Notes: generated by a model from the letters alone, not told the origin. A stretch of 64,000 bases of DNA from Lachnospiraceae bacterium (GCA_021770755.1 JAETQI010000016.1:1-64000), one strand, 5' to 3'. Shown: positions 50,723 through 59,652, counted from the first letter of the stretch. Made by a program: numbers and translations.

Positions 50723-52990
50723 TCACCGATTCAATTCCTCCAGCAAACCTTTCAGCTGCTTTTCGCTCATTCTTCCATAACTGACAAGTGCGCTGAGCGG
50801 CATATCCATCATCATCTGCCGGCGCATCTTCTCCGCGCCTGCGCCCATGGCCGCATCGCTCTCTTTCTCCTGCCGGATTTCCTCCTCCGATTTTTCCTGT
50901 CCAAACAGCGAGTGTACAAACGCCGCTTTTGCCGGATCTGCCATGAGCTCGCCAACTGTAGAATATCTGGTGTACTGCATTGGGATCGTCATTGAAGAAA
51001 CCATTTCCACATGACCTGTCAGACGGATATCCCTGCTGGATGCGCCGACTGCAATTTCAATCTCCCCGCTTTCCACAAACCAGTCGTTCATTTTTGTCTC
51101 ATAATAAGCAAAGCTTCTGAAATCGAGCTCAAACACCACTTCCTTCTCTTCTCCGGGCTGCAGCGCGATCTTCTGAAAGCCGCGCAGCTCTCTCACTGCA
51201 CGGTTTACACGGCTGTGGGGCACACCGACATAGAGCTGTACAGCCTCCTTGCCAAAGACCTTTCCGACATTCTGAATGCGGCATTTTACCCGCAGACAAT
51301 CCTTCTCCGTCATCTGTGAGCGGTCAAGCTCCAGGCCGCTGTACGCAAACTCTGTATATGACAGGCCATGCCCGAACGGGAAACAGACTGCCATCTTTTT
51401 CCTGTCATAATAACGATAACCGATAAAGATTCCCTCACGGTATTCCACACGTGCACCCTCTCCCGGAAAATTCAGGAAAGATGGATTGTCCTCCAGCCTC
51501 AGCGGCCATGTCTCTGCCAGTTTACCCGACGGGTTTGCCGCGCCGCACAGAAGGTCCACCGCCGCCCTGCCGACCTGGTCTCCTCCCAGATACATACATA
51601 AGACAGCCCTGACATGTGCAAGCCACGGCAGCTCGATCGGAGAACCGCCGTGGAGCACGACAACCGTATTGGGCTGTACTTGTGCAACGGCCTCAATCAG
51701 CGCATTCTGGCCTGCCGGAATTTTCATGGTATCCCTGTCACAGCCCTCCGTCTCATAAGCCTCCGGCAGTCCTGCAAATATGACTGCTGCCTCCGCATTT
51801 TTTGCGATTTCTACAGCCTGTCTTAAAAATTCCTCATCGGCATCTTCCTGATCCGCGTCATAACCTTTTGCATAGACAGCCTCCCATCCGTCAAGACATT
51901 CCAGTGCAGAGACAGCGTGTCTGACGTTGATATGGCTGCTGCCTGCGCCCTGATAGCGGGGAGACTCTGCAAAAGCACCGATAAACGCTGTCTTTTTCCT
52001 TTTTGAAAGCGGCAGAATCCCGTCATTTTTCAGCAGGACTGCGCACTCCTTCTCGAACTCACCTGACTTTACATGAGCCTGTTCCCTGTCAAATATGGCT
52101 GTCTCCCTCTGGTTATCAATGGATTCCTTTACGAAAGCAAGTACATTCCGAACCGCCTGATCCAGTGTCTCCATCGAAAGACTGCCCTCCTCCACAGCCT
52201 CCATGATTGCCTCTGTCTTTCCTGTCATACTGCCAGGCATCTCGAGATCGACGCCTGCTTCCAGCCCGGTCACCCTGTCTTTCACAGCGCCCCAGTCGGT
52301 GACTACGAATCCCTGATAACCCCATTCCTCTCTCAAAATATCTGTCAGGAGCCGTTTATTCTCCGCGCAGAATGTCCCGTTGATGGCATTGTAAGCATTC
52401 ATGACACTGCGCACGCTGCCCTCCTTTACCGCCATCTCAAAAGCCGGCAGATAGATTTCACGCAATGTCCGCTCATCAACCCAGGAACTTCCTGACAGCC
52501 GCCGTGTCTCCTGATTGTTGCAGGCAAAATGCTTGACGCACGCCGCGACACCCTTGCCCTGCAGCCCTCTGATGTAGGACGCACCCAGTTTTCCTGCCAG
52601 ATACGGATCCTCACTGAAATACTCGAAATTCCTGCCGCACAGCGGACTGCGCTTCATGTTGATTCCCGGTCCCAGCAGCATGCCGACATGTTCCGCCTGA
52701 CATTCCTCGCCCAGAATTTCCCCCAGTTCCCGCAGCAGCTCTGTGTCAAATGAGGCTGCAACCGCCGAAGCCGTCGGATAGCATACTGTCTCGACACTCT
52801 CATTGATTCCCAGTGCATCGCTCTCCCCGATCTGCTTGCGCAGGCCATTTGGTCCATCACACATCATCACTTTTGGAATCCCTAACCGCTCCACGTCCTG
52901 CGTCCGCCAGAAATCCCGCCCGGAGCACATCTGCGCCTTCTCCTCCAGCGTCATCTGCTGCAATATCTTTTCCACATCAAATGATCCCAT
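50723..52990 (-). CDS. GH3 beta-glycosidase
   Basis: The 755-residue protein is a complete GH3: barrel start MTLEEKAQMCSGRDFWRTQD, nucleophile Asp in YQGFVVTDWGAVKDR, middle sandwich domain, FnIII-like domain (YETKMNDWFVESGEIEIAVG), and a helical C-terminal extension of about 90 residues (QEKESDAAMGAGAEKMRRQM) that resembles the tail of the neighbouring GH2 gene. No signal peptide. The start has GGAAGGG six bases before ATG. It heads the operon GH3-GH2(broken)-small protein-AraC and shares its promoter block with the symporter operon. Confidence 0.92.
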   Translation of the reverse strand: MGSFDVEKILQQMTLEEKAQMCSGRDFWRTQDVERLGIPKVMMCDGPNGLRKQIGESDALGINESVETVCYPTASAVAASFDTELLRELGEILGEECQAEHVGMLLGPGINMKRSPLCGRNFEYFSEDPYLAGKLGASYIRGLQGKGVAACVKHFACNNQETRRLSGSSWVDERTLREIYLPAFEMAVKEGSVRSVMNAYNAINGTFCAENKRLLTDILREEWGYQGFVVTDWGAVKDRVTGLEAGVDLEMPGSMTGKTEAIMEAVEEGSLSMETLDQAVRNVLAFVKESIDNQRETAIFDREQAHVKSGEFEKECAVLLKNDGILPLSKRKKTAFIGAFAESPRYQGAGSSHINVRHAVSALECLDGWEAVYAKGYDADQEDADEEFLRQAVEIAKNAEAAVIFAGLPEAYETEGCDRDTMKIPAGQNALIEAVAQVQPNTVVVLHGGSPIELPWLAHVRAVLCMYLGGDQVGRAAVDLLCGAANPSGKLAETWPLRLEDNPSFLNFPGEGARVEYREGIFIGYRYYDRKKMAVCFPFGHGLSYTEFAYSGLELDRSQMTEKDCLRVKCRIQNVGKVFGKEAVQLYVGVPHSRVNRAVRELRGFQKIALQPGEEKEVVFELDFRSFAYYETKMNDWFVESGEIEIAVGASSRDIRLTGHVEMVSSMTIPMQYTRYSTVGELMADPAKAAFVHSLFGQEKSEEEIRQEKESDAAMGAGAEKMRRQMMMDMPLSALVSYGRMSEKQLKGLLEELNR

Positions 52991-53045
52991 AAAAACCCTT
53001 CCTTCTTCTATTTTTGTATACGCACTATTCTATTGTACATGTTAT

Positions 53046-53110
53046 CTCAGTATAGCATGTCTTCCATTGCAGAATAAGGCTCATATTAGCGAATGTGTAT
53101 CTGGATTTGT
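53046..53110 (-). promoter_or_regulatory. promoter/operator block of the GH3 operon
   Basis: The minus strand carries -10-like TATACT at 53049-53054. The plus strand shows AGCGAATGTGTATCTGGATT then TGT at 53088-53110, aligned with the same pieces before the symporter gene and at 56160-56224. The spacing from the -10 to the block is almost equal in the three copies. Confidence 0.6.
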
Positions 53111-53140
53111 TGAATATTTTTCCGCAAATAGATTTTTAGA

Positions 53141-53211
53141 TCGAGTAGACATTCCCCTTACGGGGAATGCCCCTCTACAGAACCGGACGTGCGGCTCCTA
53201 AATCCGCACTC
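53141..53211 (-). other. group II intron 3'-end remnant (domains V-VI like)
   Basis: Minus strand: GTGCGG...CCGCAC stem, then ACGTCCGGTTC, GTAGAGGGG, a perfect CATTCCCC-GTAA-GGGGAATG hairpin and a CTACTCGAT end. This order (domain V, GGTTC, domain VI hairpin, CTACTC-type 3' end) matches bacterial group II introns. The rest of the intron and its maturase are not in the window, so it is a scrap. Confidence 0.5.
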
Positions 53212-53228
53212 ATTTGTTATCATATACC

Positions 53229-53278
53229 AGTAAATAAGGCGTTTACCCCTATAAATCGGGGCAAACGCCTTATTTACT
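53229..53278. terminator. 20-bp long hairpin, terminator-like
   Basis: AGTAAATAAGGCGTTT pairs perfectly with AAACGCCTTATTTACT, extended by CCCC/GGGG near the eight-base loop. It may stop transcripts from the MATE gene on the minus strand. No long T-run follows on either side, so a mobile palindrome is also possible. Confidence 0.55.
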
Positions 53279-53304
53279 TTGTATCAAACGTGACGTCCGA
53301 ATAT

Positions 53305-53563
53305 GTCTCCTGTGACACGGTGTAATCCTTCGCCGTAACCCTGCTCTTATTTCCCTGTTGTTTCTGCCTTCTTCCATTACTTTGCTTTTCTTTGCCCTTA
53401 TTCCTGTCCTGATCCAACGTGACGATCAGTTCTTTCGCCGCAAGCCTTTGTATCGCTGCCGATATCTCCCATTTCTTTCAGAATGCAGTTCCCATACGGC
53501 TGACTCAGATAATACAGCACTTTGACATCAGCCATCGTCAGATCATTCCTCAATGCCACGATC
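53305..53563 (-). pseudogene. partial copy of the winged-helix region of the 34-kb glycosyltransferase fusion
   Basis: The stretch matches 33836-34120 over its whole length at high identity except for a 26-base gap. The gap removes the piece between two copies of GATRTCTCCC, which looks like a deletion between short direct repeats and breaks the frame. The surviving protein text is VALRNDLTMADVKVLYYLSQ and NCILKEMGDI. It abuts the MATE stop, which suggests that a MarR-like gene once followed MATE in an operon. Confidence 0.85.
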
Positions 53564-53569
53564 ACATTC

Positions 53570-54973
53570 CTAACAGCCCGGCTCCACCTCCTGTTTCTGC
53601 ATTTTGTTCAGCCTGCGCAGCAGAGGAATCCCGATCAGTACGCCAAGCACTGTCGTACATATATCAGCGCCCATCTGGGCGTGCAGCAATCCGTCAAGCC
53701 CCCACAGGCGGTTGAACAGATACAGAAACGGAATGTTAAAGAGGCACTGGCGCCCCAAATTTACCATCATAGCACGCACAGCATCTCCCGTCGCCTGGAA
53801 AGTACACATCATGGACATCTGTACCGCCATAAAGGGCACCACCCACGCATAGGCCCGCAGGAACCGGACGCCGACTTCAATGATCTGCGCGTCACTTGTA
53901 AATGCCCTTACAAAAGCCGGCGCAAGCCACAAAAACGGCACCAGCAGCACCAGGCACAGGCAGGTTCCCGACAGAATCGTAAACTTCAGCGCAGAAAGCA
54001 TCCGCTTAATCTTACTGGCTCCGTAATTATATCCGGCAAAAGGCATATATCCGGAAACATAGCCTACCGTGATCATAAATACCATATTGATCAGTTTTCC
54101 GGCAACCCCATATGCCGAGATCACATAATCACCATATCCCACAGCCAGATTATTCAGCAGGATATTCGAAAAACTCATGATGATCTGCGAAACCGAGTTT
54201 GGCAGTCCAATCTTTAACACTTCCCGAAAGATCCTCGCACTGGGTTTAAAATCGCGGGGCACAATGGAAAGAGAAGTCTTTCCCTTCAGGAATATAGTTA
54301 TATAATAAAGCACCGCAAAAAAATTGCCGATGATCGTAGCCCACGCCGCGCCTGCCGCGCCCTGGTGCAGAACGAGTATAAAAATCGGATCCAGAATAAT
54401 ATTCAGCACTGTACCAATGACCATCCCGATCACGGCCTGCTGAACCTGTCCTTCCGACCTGAGCAGGGCCGGCAGAATGATCTGCAGTGTCATGACAAAG
54501 CTGAACCCGACGATGATATACAGATACGATCTGGTCGGAGCGATCGTATCCGCGCTTGCCCCCAATATATGTAATATCGGTTCCATAAACAACAGGCACA
54601 GAACCGTCATCACCAGTGTGATCGCCACGGAAACATAGACGGAAACGGCGCTCGTCCGACGGGCTTCTTTCTCCTTTTCCATCCCCAGGCAGCGCGAAAT
54701 ATACGAGGGCGCACCGTTTCCGAAAATATTTCCGACTGCCTGAATGACCATAAACACCGGAAATGCGAGCGAGACTGCACCAAGCTGTATGGGATCATCC
54801 AAAAGCCCGATAAAATACGTGTCCGTCAGGTTGTAGATCAAGGATACGATCGTGGACAGCACTGTGGGGATCGCCAGCTTTAAGATCGCCTTGGGAACCG
54901 GCATGTTTATCATAATGTCGATGTTGTCTTTTTCTATAATACGTTTTTCTTCCATGGAACGCTTTTCTTCCAT
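53570..54973 (-). CDS. MATE-family multidrug efflux transporter
   Basis: The 467-residue protein has 12 helices and MATE blocks: PTVLSTIVSLIYNLTDTYFI, LGMEKEKEARR, LLRSEGQVQQAVIGMVIG, LDPIFILVLHQGAAGAAWAT, and later GYVSGYMPFAGYNYGA. It exports cationic drugs using sodium or protons. The start at 54973 has AAGGAGG five bases upstream. A TetR gene is divergently placed, with about 175 bases between. Confidence 0.92.
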   Translation of the reverse strand: MEEKRSMEEKRIIEKDNIDIMINMPVPKAILKLAIPTVLSTIVSLIYNLTDTYFIGLLDDPIQLGAVSLAFPVFMVIQAVGNIFGNGAPSYISRCLGMEKEKEARRTSAVSVYVSVAITLVMTVLCLLFMEPILHILGASADTIAPTRSYLYIIVGFSFVMTLQIILPALLRSEGQVQQAVIGMVIGTVLNIILDPIFILVLHQGAAGAAWATIIGNFFAVLYYITIFLKGKTSLSIVPRDFKPSARIFREVLKIGLPNSVSQIIMSFSNILLNNLAVGYGDYVISAYGVAGKLINMVFMITVGYVSGYMPFAGYNYGASKIKRMLSALKFTILSGTCLCLVLLVPFLWLAPAFVRAFTSDAQIIEVGVRFLRAYAWVVPFMAVQMSMMCTFQATGDAVRAMMVNLGRQCLFNIPFLYLFNRLWGLDGLLHAQMGADICTTVLGVLIGIPLLRRLNKMQKQEVEPGC

Positions 54974-55148
54974 AATAACCTCCTTATTGCAATTACACTT
55001 ATGTTGATTATTTCTGTTTTTTATATTATAATTCATACAGAGAGGTTATCAATGGGCAGCTTTCGGGATATGTTGTTTAATCCACATAACTGTCAATATG
55101 TATAATAAATGCACCAATAACACTACTTGTTCATGCAGGAGGAAAAAT

Positions 55149-55733
55149 ATGACACGGGAAACGCAAAACGATCTCCGATATATCAAAACGGAAAATCTGA
55201 TCCAGCACACCTTCTGCGATATGCTCCGGGAAATGGACTATTCGCAGATCACGATCAAGGAACTGACAGACAGGGCAATGATCAACAGAAAAACTTTTTA
55301 TCTGCACTATACTTCACTCGATGAACTCTTAGGCAGACTTCAGACCGACATCTACGCGCAGGTGCTTGAACTGACCTCTGACGTCAGACTCCCCAGGGAC
55401 CTTGAAAAACTCGTGCGGGAATTCTTCCTGTTCTGTACGGACAGAGACGACATAACCGAAAAGATCATATGCAGCCAGGGAAACTTTTCCGTCGGCCAAA
55501 GCCCTGCCGACCATGTTTTGAAATCCATGTTCCACTACTCCGTTTCGAAGGACAGTCTCTCCGCCCAGGTTCCTCTTGAATGCAACATTATCGACGCCTA
55601 TCTGAGGGGGAGTATCATTTCCATCTATTCCCAGTGGATAGCCGATGAGCGGAATCTCCCGTTAGAACGGATCATCGAACTCACAACCTGGCTCGTCTCC
55701 CAGGGAATCAGAAAACTGAAACTGTCGGAATAG
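55149..55733 (+). CDS. TetR-family regulator, divergent to MATE gene
   Basis: The 194-residue protein has a TetR helix-turn-helix (about 8-60: MDYSQITIKELTDRAMINRK, TFYLHYTSLDELL) and a C-terminal domain of the TetR_C_7 type. AGGAGG at six bases fixes the start at 55149. It most likely represses the divergent MATE gene; the operator should lie in 54974-55148. Confidence 0.88.
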   Translation: MTRETQNDLRYIKTENLIQHTFCDMLREMDYSQITIKELTDRAMINRKTFYLHYTSLDELLGRLQTDIYAQVLELTSDVRLPRDLEKLVREFFLFCTDRDDITEKIICSQGNFSVGQSPADHVLKSMFHYSVSKDSLSAQVPLECNIIDAYLRGSIISIYSQWIADERNLPLERIIELTTWLVSQGIRKLKLSE

Positions 55734-55739
55734 ACAGAT

Positions 55740-55984
55740 GCTATCCCTGCACTGCCGGTAAACAACGCATTCTTTTTTGTTCCTTCAATAACAAGGAGCA
55801 GCGACAGGATCGTTGCAAGGATATCACTGACCGGCTGCGCAAAAAAGATACCGTTTATATTGAAAAACATTGGAAATATAATGATAAACGGCACTAAAAA
55901 CACCACCTGCCTTAACACAGTTATCAGGATCGAGGGCGCAGGGCGGTTAATGGACTGAAAAAAGTAGCCACCGAATGCCGCAAG
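55740..55984 (-). pseudogene. C-terminal remnant of a second MATE transporter
   Basis: The minus strand reads GGYFFQSINRPAPSILITVL, then RQVVFLVPFIIIFPMFFNIN and GIFFAQPVSDILATILSLLL, the last helices of a MATE protein. No start or N-terminal part is present. It is not a copy of the end of the adjacent MATE gene, so a second transporter gene existed here. Confidence 0.75.
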
Positions 55985-56015
55985 AATCCGCCCTGGAAAA
56001 CACAGAAATTAGTGG

Positions 56016-56056
56016 ATCCCTAACCGCTCCACGTCCTGCGTCCGCCAGAAATCCCG
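56016..56056 (-). pseudogene. 41-bp fragment of GH3 5' coding region
   Basis: These 41 bases are identical to 52878-52918 and code for the residues RDFWRTQDVERLG of the GH3 enzyme. After it, sequence related to the GH3 leader follows with the start codon region deleted. Confidence 0.8.
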
Positions 56057-56130
56057 AACCCTTTCTTTTTGTTGATCACACCATTTCTATGATAACGATA
56101 ACAGACTCACACAATTTCTGCCAAAAAGGG

Positions 56131-56224
56131 ACGTGCCATACTGAGAGCCTGTTGATACGCTCAGTATGGCACGTCTCTTTCAGCAAAATAAGGCATCTAT
56201 TTGCGAATGTGTATCTGAATTTGT
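56131..56224 (-). promoter_or_regulatory. orphan third copy of the glycan promoter block
   Basis: It has CATACT in place of TATACT at the -10 position (56163-56168 complement) and TGCGAATGTGTATCTGAATT then TGT at 56202-56224. The copy also carries a perfect 15-bp inverted repeat, ACGTGCCATACTGAG (56131-56145) with CTCAGTATGGCACGT (56160-56174). It now points at the GH3 fragment and no intact gene. Confidence 0.6.
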
Positions 56225-56241
56225 CCATCCTGAAGGTTTCA

Positions 56242-57759
56242 CTACCTGCGCAATGCCAGAACAGCCATACCTTCCCTGCCTGGAAGCGATAGTTTCGTCT
56301 TACCGCGCGCATTGTCCAGCAGGACAGTGCGCGTCATATCCCAGGTATCGATCAGCTCAACCCTGTAGGTATGCGTCTCTGGAAGTTCCAGGATATCCTC
56401 CGCGCAGGTACGCCTGTCATAGAACGTCAGGTAGGCTTCCTCCCCGCAGTGCCCCTGATACACAAACTCGCTGCTGATAAAGTCCACCAGTTCGTCACCC
56501 ATGCGCAGCATTGCCTTCACAAAAGGATCTGCCTGCTGCATCAGTTGTTCCTTTTCCCCGTCGGACATCTGCGTAAGCTTCACGATCCAGTTTTCGACCG
56601 GTTCGATGGGGCCGGGAAGCTCTTCCACAATTGTTTTCAGGAACCCAATGCGCGCCGGACTCTCCCCTTTGAGCCTGCCGCCCCTGCTCCACCAGAGAAC
56701 CTCGCGCTCCGGATCCAGAAAGGTCTCCCCATGTGTGCAGTAACCGCCCATCGTGACCACACGCCAGAAGCGGTTTGTCATCTCTTTACCGGATATACTG
56801 CCCCAGATATGCTGGATATTTCCCTCATAACAGCACTCGTCGATCACCACGGGCTTGTTGTACTGCCTGCGCCACTCGGAAACCTTGTTGAGCACCTTGG
56901 ACTGGATACATGCGTGCGTCACGTCTGGCCGCGTAAAATCCCAGTTTTTAAAGCAATTATGGTTTGACAACAGATGGTGGTATGGATCATGCCCTGCCAC
57001 ATACTCCTCAATCTCTTCCCAGTCCCCTATAGACTTTGCCCCGCACAGGTCATACTCGTTTGCGAGGCTCCACCACACATTGGGAAACGCGGCGAGACGG
57101 CGCAGCAGATACTCCAGATAGATCAGATTATCCTCCTGCGGCATCGTGGCAAATCCCCATCGGTCATAAGGGTGAAATAAGATCAGATCCGCCTGAATGC
57201 CCAGTTCTCCCATCTGCGCCAGAACCGCCTCGAGCCGCTCCCAGAAGGTAAAACAGGGACGTGTCACATCCCAGCCGCCGTCCGCTTTTTTCTCAAACGC
57301 GTAGGCCGGCGGCTCATTGTGGTTAAAGTCGTAGTGCTTTGGAAATACGCAGAGCCGCACTTTATTAAACGGCGCCGCTTTCAGGCTCTCCATCGTCTGC
57401 GCCACAAGCGCGTCCTCCTGATGCATCAGCGCGTAGACTGTCGTGCCAAACGGATAAAAATACGTGCCGTCCTCATACTGGAAATGCATGTCTTTTGCAC
57501 GCACCATACCATGCTGATCATCCGCTGCCGGATCGCAGATCAGCTCTCCCTGCGCTTCAACCACTCCGGTGATCCGATACCGACACACACCTGCCTCCAT
57601 CGGCAGATACCTCACGATATAGGTGTTGTCCCCCGCATAGAATCCCTTCACCGTTGTCTCTTTTCCATTCATCTCAAAACAGCCCTGCACGTCAGCCCTG
57701 ACATAGTCGTCGGGCACAGGCCCGTTTAATTTTATTTCATAGCATTCATACTGTCTCAT
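56242..57759 (-). CDS. DUF5060/DUF4038/DUF5605 glycoside hydrolase-like protein
   Basis: The 505-residue protein starts with a beta-sandwich DUF5060-type domain (about 1-85: YECYEIKLNGPVPDDYVRAD). A TIM-barrel follows (about 95-400: FYPFGTTVYALMHQ, WWSLANEYDLCG with probable acid/base Glu, VIDECCYEGN with probable nucleophile Glu). The C-terminal beta domain is of the DUF5605 type. Related enzymes act on pectin or apiose-containing side chains, so a plant-polysaccharide target is plausible. No signal peptide. GGAGGG at five bases fixes the start. It is divergent to LacI, with 464 bases between. Confidence 0.85.
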   Translation of the reverse strand: MRQYECYEIKLNGPVPDDYVRADVQGCFEMNGKETTVKGFYAGDNTYIVRYLPMEAGVCRYRITGVVEAQGELICDPAADDQHGMVRAKDMHFQYEDGTYFYPFGTTVYALMHQEDALVAQTMESLKAAPFNKVRLCVFPKHYDFNHNEPPAYAFEKKADGGWDVTRPCFTFWERLEAVLAQMGELGIQADLILFHPYDRWGFATMPQEDNLIYLEYLLRRLAAFPNVWWSLANEYDLCGAKSIGDWEEIEEYVAGHDPYHHLLSNHNCFKNWDFTRPDVTHACIQSKVLNKVSEWRRQYNKPVVIDECCYEGNIQHIWGSISGKEMTNRFWRVVTMGGYCTHGETFLDPEREVLWWSRGGRLKGESPARIGFLKTIVEELPGPIEPVENWIVKLTQMSDGEKEQLMQQADPFVKAMLRMGDELVDFISSEFVYQGHCGEEAYLTFYDRRTCAEDILELPETHTYRVELIDTWDMTRTVLLDNARGKTKLSLPGREGMAVLALRR

Positions 57760-58066
57760 CGTCTCCCTCCGTCCATTCACACTAATTTCTAATCCTGTCA
57801 ACTGCTTTCTGATAGCTTTCATATTTAGCCTTCACATTTTTGTCTGCGCATGTCTTCATCTCTGGCAAAACATGCCTCCGTTTCATCGTATCAAATATTT
57901 CTTTATCCCACAAGCCCAGCTTTATACCGGCCATCTGTCCGTCCTCCTTTTTCCCTTATAATCGTTTCCTGAAAAATTTTCCTGCCGTTTTTTATGGTTT
58001 CATGTATTGCAACGCTGCATTGATTTACACATACTTTATTATGCTTTGAACTTTATTTCAATTGAA

Positions 58067-58101
58067 AATAAAGTGAAATTGTCTTTATTTTTCACTTTAT
58101 T
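58067..58101. promoter_or_regulatory. LacI-operator-like inverted repeat between hydrolase and lacI-type gene
   Basis: AATAAAGTGAAA (58067-58078) and TTTCACTTTATT (58090-58101) form a perfect 12-bp inverted repeat with 11 bases between. Directly before it, CTTTATTTCAATTG and AAAATAAAG make another near-palindrome (58051-58073). No other gene lies in 57760-58223. The repeats are good candidates for LacI binding sites, but AT-rich composition makes chance pairs more likely. Confidence 0.5.
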
Positions 58102-58223
58102 CTTGTAAATAAACCATTTATAAGATACAATTACTGTCGAACAGAAAAATTTAGATTCTAAGGAAAACGATCAGATTTATCATATAAATGCCAGGGAATA
58201 CAGCAAAGAAAGGAGGAGACCAC

Positions 58224-59264
58224 ATGTCCGTCACTGCAAAGGAATTAGCCCAAAAATTAGGCATCTCTGCAACTGCCGTCTCTATGGCGCTCAACAATAA
58301 AGCGGGGGTAAGTACCGAAACGCGCGCCAGAATTATTAAGGCCGCGGAGAAATACGGATATGATTTTACCAGAATCAAGAACACCCACGAACACCGCGGT
58401 TCGATCTATATTCTTTTTTATAAGACACATAACGCCATCCTCTCTTACTCCCCGATCTTTAATGAGCTGTATGACGGGGTAAGCAGTGAGTGCCAGAATG
58501 CGCACTATGCTGTAAAAGTGATGCAGTTTTATGAAAAGGTAGATGTTCTTGCCGACTGCTTTTCTGACCTGCACATTTCGGACTGTGCAGGGATTATCCT
58601 TGTCGGGACGGAAATCCGGCAGGACGTATACCGGCAGTTCCTCTCCCTGGGATACCCGCTGATCCTGCTGGACACCTATTTTGACTCCCTTGAGTGCACC
58701 AGTGTCCTTATCAACAATGCCCAGGGGGCTTATCTTGCCACCGATTATCTGATCAGAACCACCCGCCAGCAGCCCGGCTACCTGCAGTCAGACTATTCCA
58801 TTCCGAATTTTACACAGAGACAGGAAGGGTATTTTCGCGCATTAAAAGAGAACGGAATGTCGCCATCCCGTTCCATCATTCACAGGCTCTCCCCGTCCAT
58901 CGAAGCCGCCATGTCGGATATGCTTGAGACGATCGACCGGAAGGATCCCCTTGCAAAATGCTATTTTGCCGACAACGACATCATTGCCATCGGTGCGATG
59001 AAAGCTCTGATGCTCCGCGGTTACAGGATTCCAGAGGACATCTCGGTGGTCGGTTTTGACAATATCTCCGAGAGCAGGATCATCGAGCCGTCGCTCACCA
59101 CGATGGACGTGCCGCGCCGCCACATCGGCAGAACCGCCGCAAAGCTCTTAATTGAACAGATTGACACAAAAGTTGTCTATCCGTCAAAGGTTGAGATCGC
59201 GGCCAGAATGGTCAAGCGCTTCTCTGTTCTGCGAGTGTGCGATAAAGATGCGCCTGCACCTTGA
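58224..59264 (+). CDS. LacI-family transcriptional regulator
   Basis: The 346-residue protein starts with SVTAKELAQKLGISATAVSM, the LacI helix-turn-helix, followed by the hinge (GVSTETRARIIKAAEKYGYDF). A sugar-binding periplasmic-protein-like domain (about 60-340) has NNAQGAYLATDYLI and FDNISESRIIEPSLTTMDVP. AGGAGG lies in front of ATG 58224. It should respond to a sugar released by the divergent hydrolase. Confidence 0.92.
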   Translation: MSVTAKELAQKLGISATAVSMALNNKAGVSTETRARIIKAAEKYGYDFTRIKNTHEHRGSIYILFYKTHNAILSYSPIFNELYDGVSSECQNAHYAVKVMQFYEKVDVLADCFSDLHISDCAGIILVGTEIRQDVYRQFLSLGYPLILLDTYFDSLECTSVLINNAQGAYLATDYLIRTTRQQPGYLQSDYSIPNFTQRQEGYFRALKENGMSPSRSIIHRLSPSIEAAMSDMLETIDRKDPLAKCYFADNDIIAIGAMKALMLRGYRIPEDISVVGFDNISESRIIEPSLTTMDVPRRHIGRTAAKLLIEQIDTKVVYPSKVEIAARMVKRFSVLRVCDKDAPAP

Positions 59265-59462
59265 TGCACCTGCCATAAAAAAGATAAAAATTGTGTTGAC
59301 AGGCAAGTCTTTCGGCTTGATTTGTGATCTGCTCATGCTATGGCATTTGCCGCTAACTGCAATTTTACCATAGTTTGCTGTTTTCGGGCAAATTTTCTGA
59401 AAACGAAATGGGCAGAAGAAAGCCCCCAAATCTCGTTTGACCTGGAGGCATTATTTTGACCA

Positions 59463-59651
59463 TTATACTTCAAATCCTTTTAGTTCTTCCTGTGTCAACG
59501 GTCTTCCAAGTTGTTTCGATAACAATATTGCTTCTCTCAGACGATATACCTTACCATCAGAAGGTGCCGTTAATCTTCCATCCGACATTTCTTCACCAAA
59601 TTTATCGAACTTATCCATAATAGTTTTTGACTTTCTCTCTGCTACTATCAT
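59463..59651 (-). CDS. small protein paired with GNAT gene, unknown
   Basis: The 62-residue product (MIVAERKSKTIMDKFDKFGE, then KVYRLREAILLSKQLGRPLT) starts at 59651, nine bases after AGGTGG. It begins two bases beyond the GNAT stop, so both share an mRNA. It is charged and helical and could be a partner or antitoxin-like protein; I see no family. The gap between LacI and here (59265-59462) has no gene. Confidence 0.55.
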   Translation of the reverse strand: MIVAERKSKTIMDKFDKFGEEMSDGRLTAPSDGKVYRLREAILLSKQLGRPLTQEELKGFEV

Positions 59652-59652
59652 A

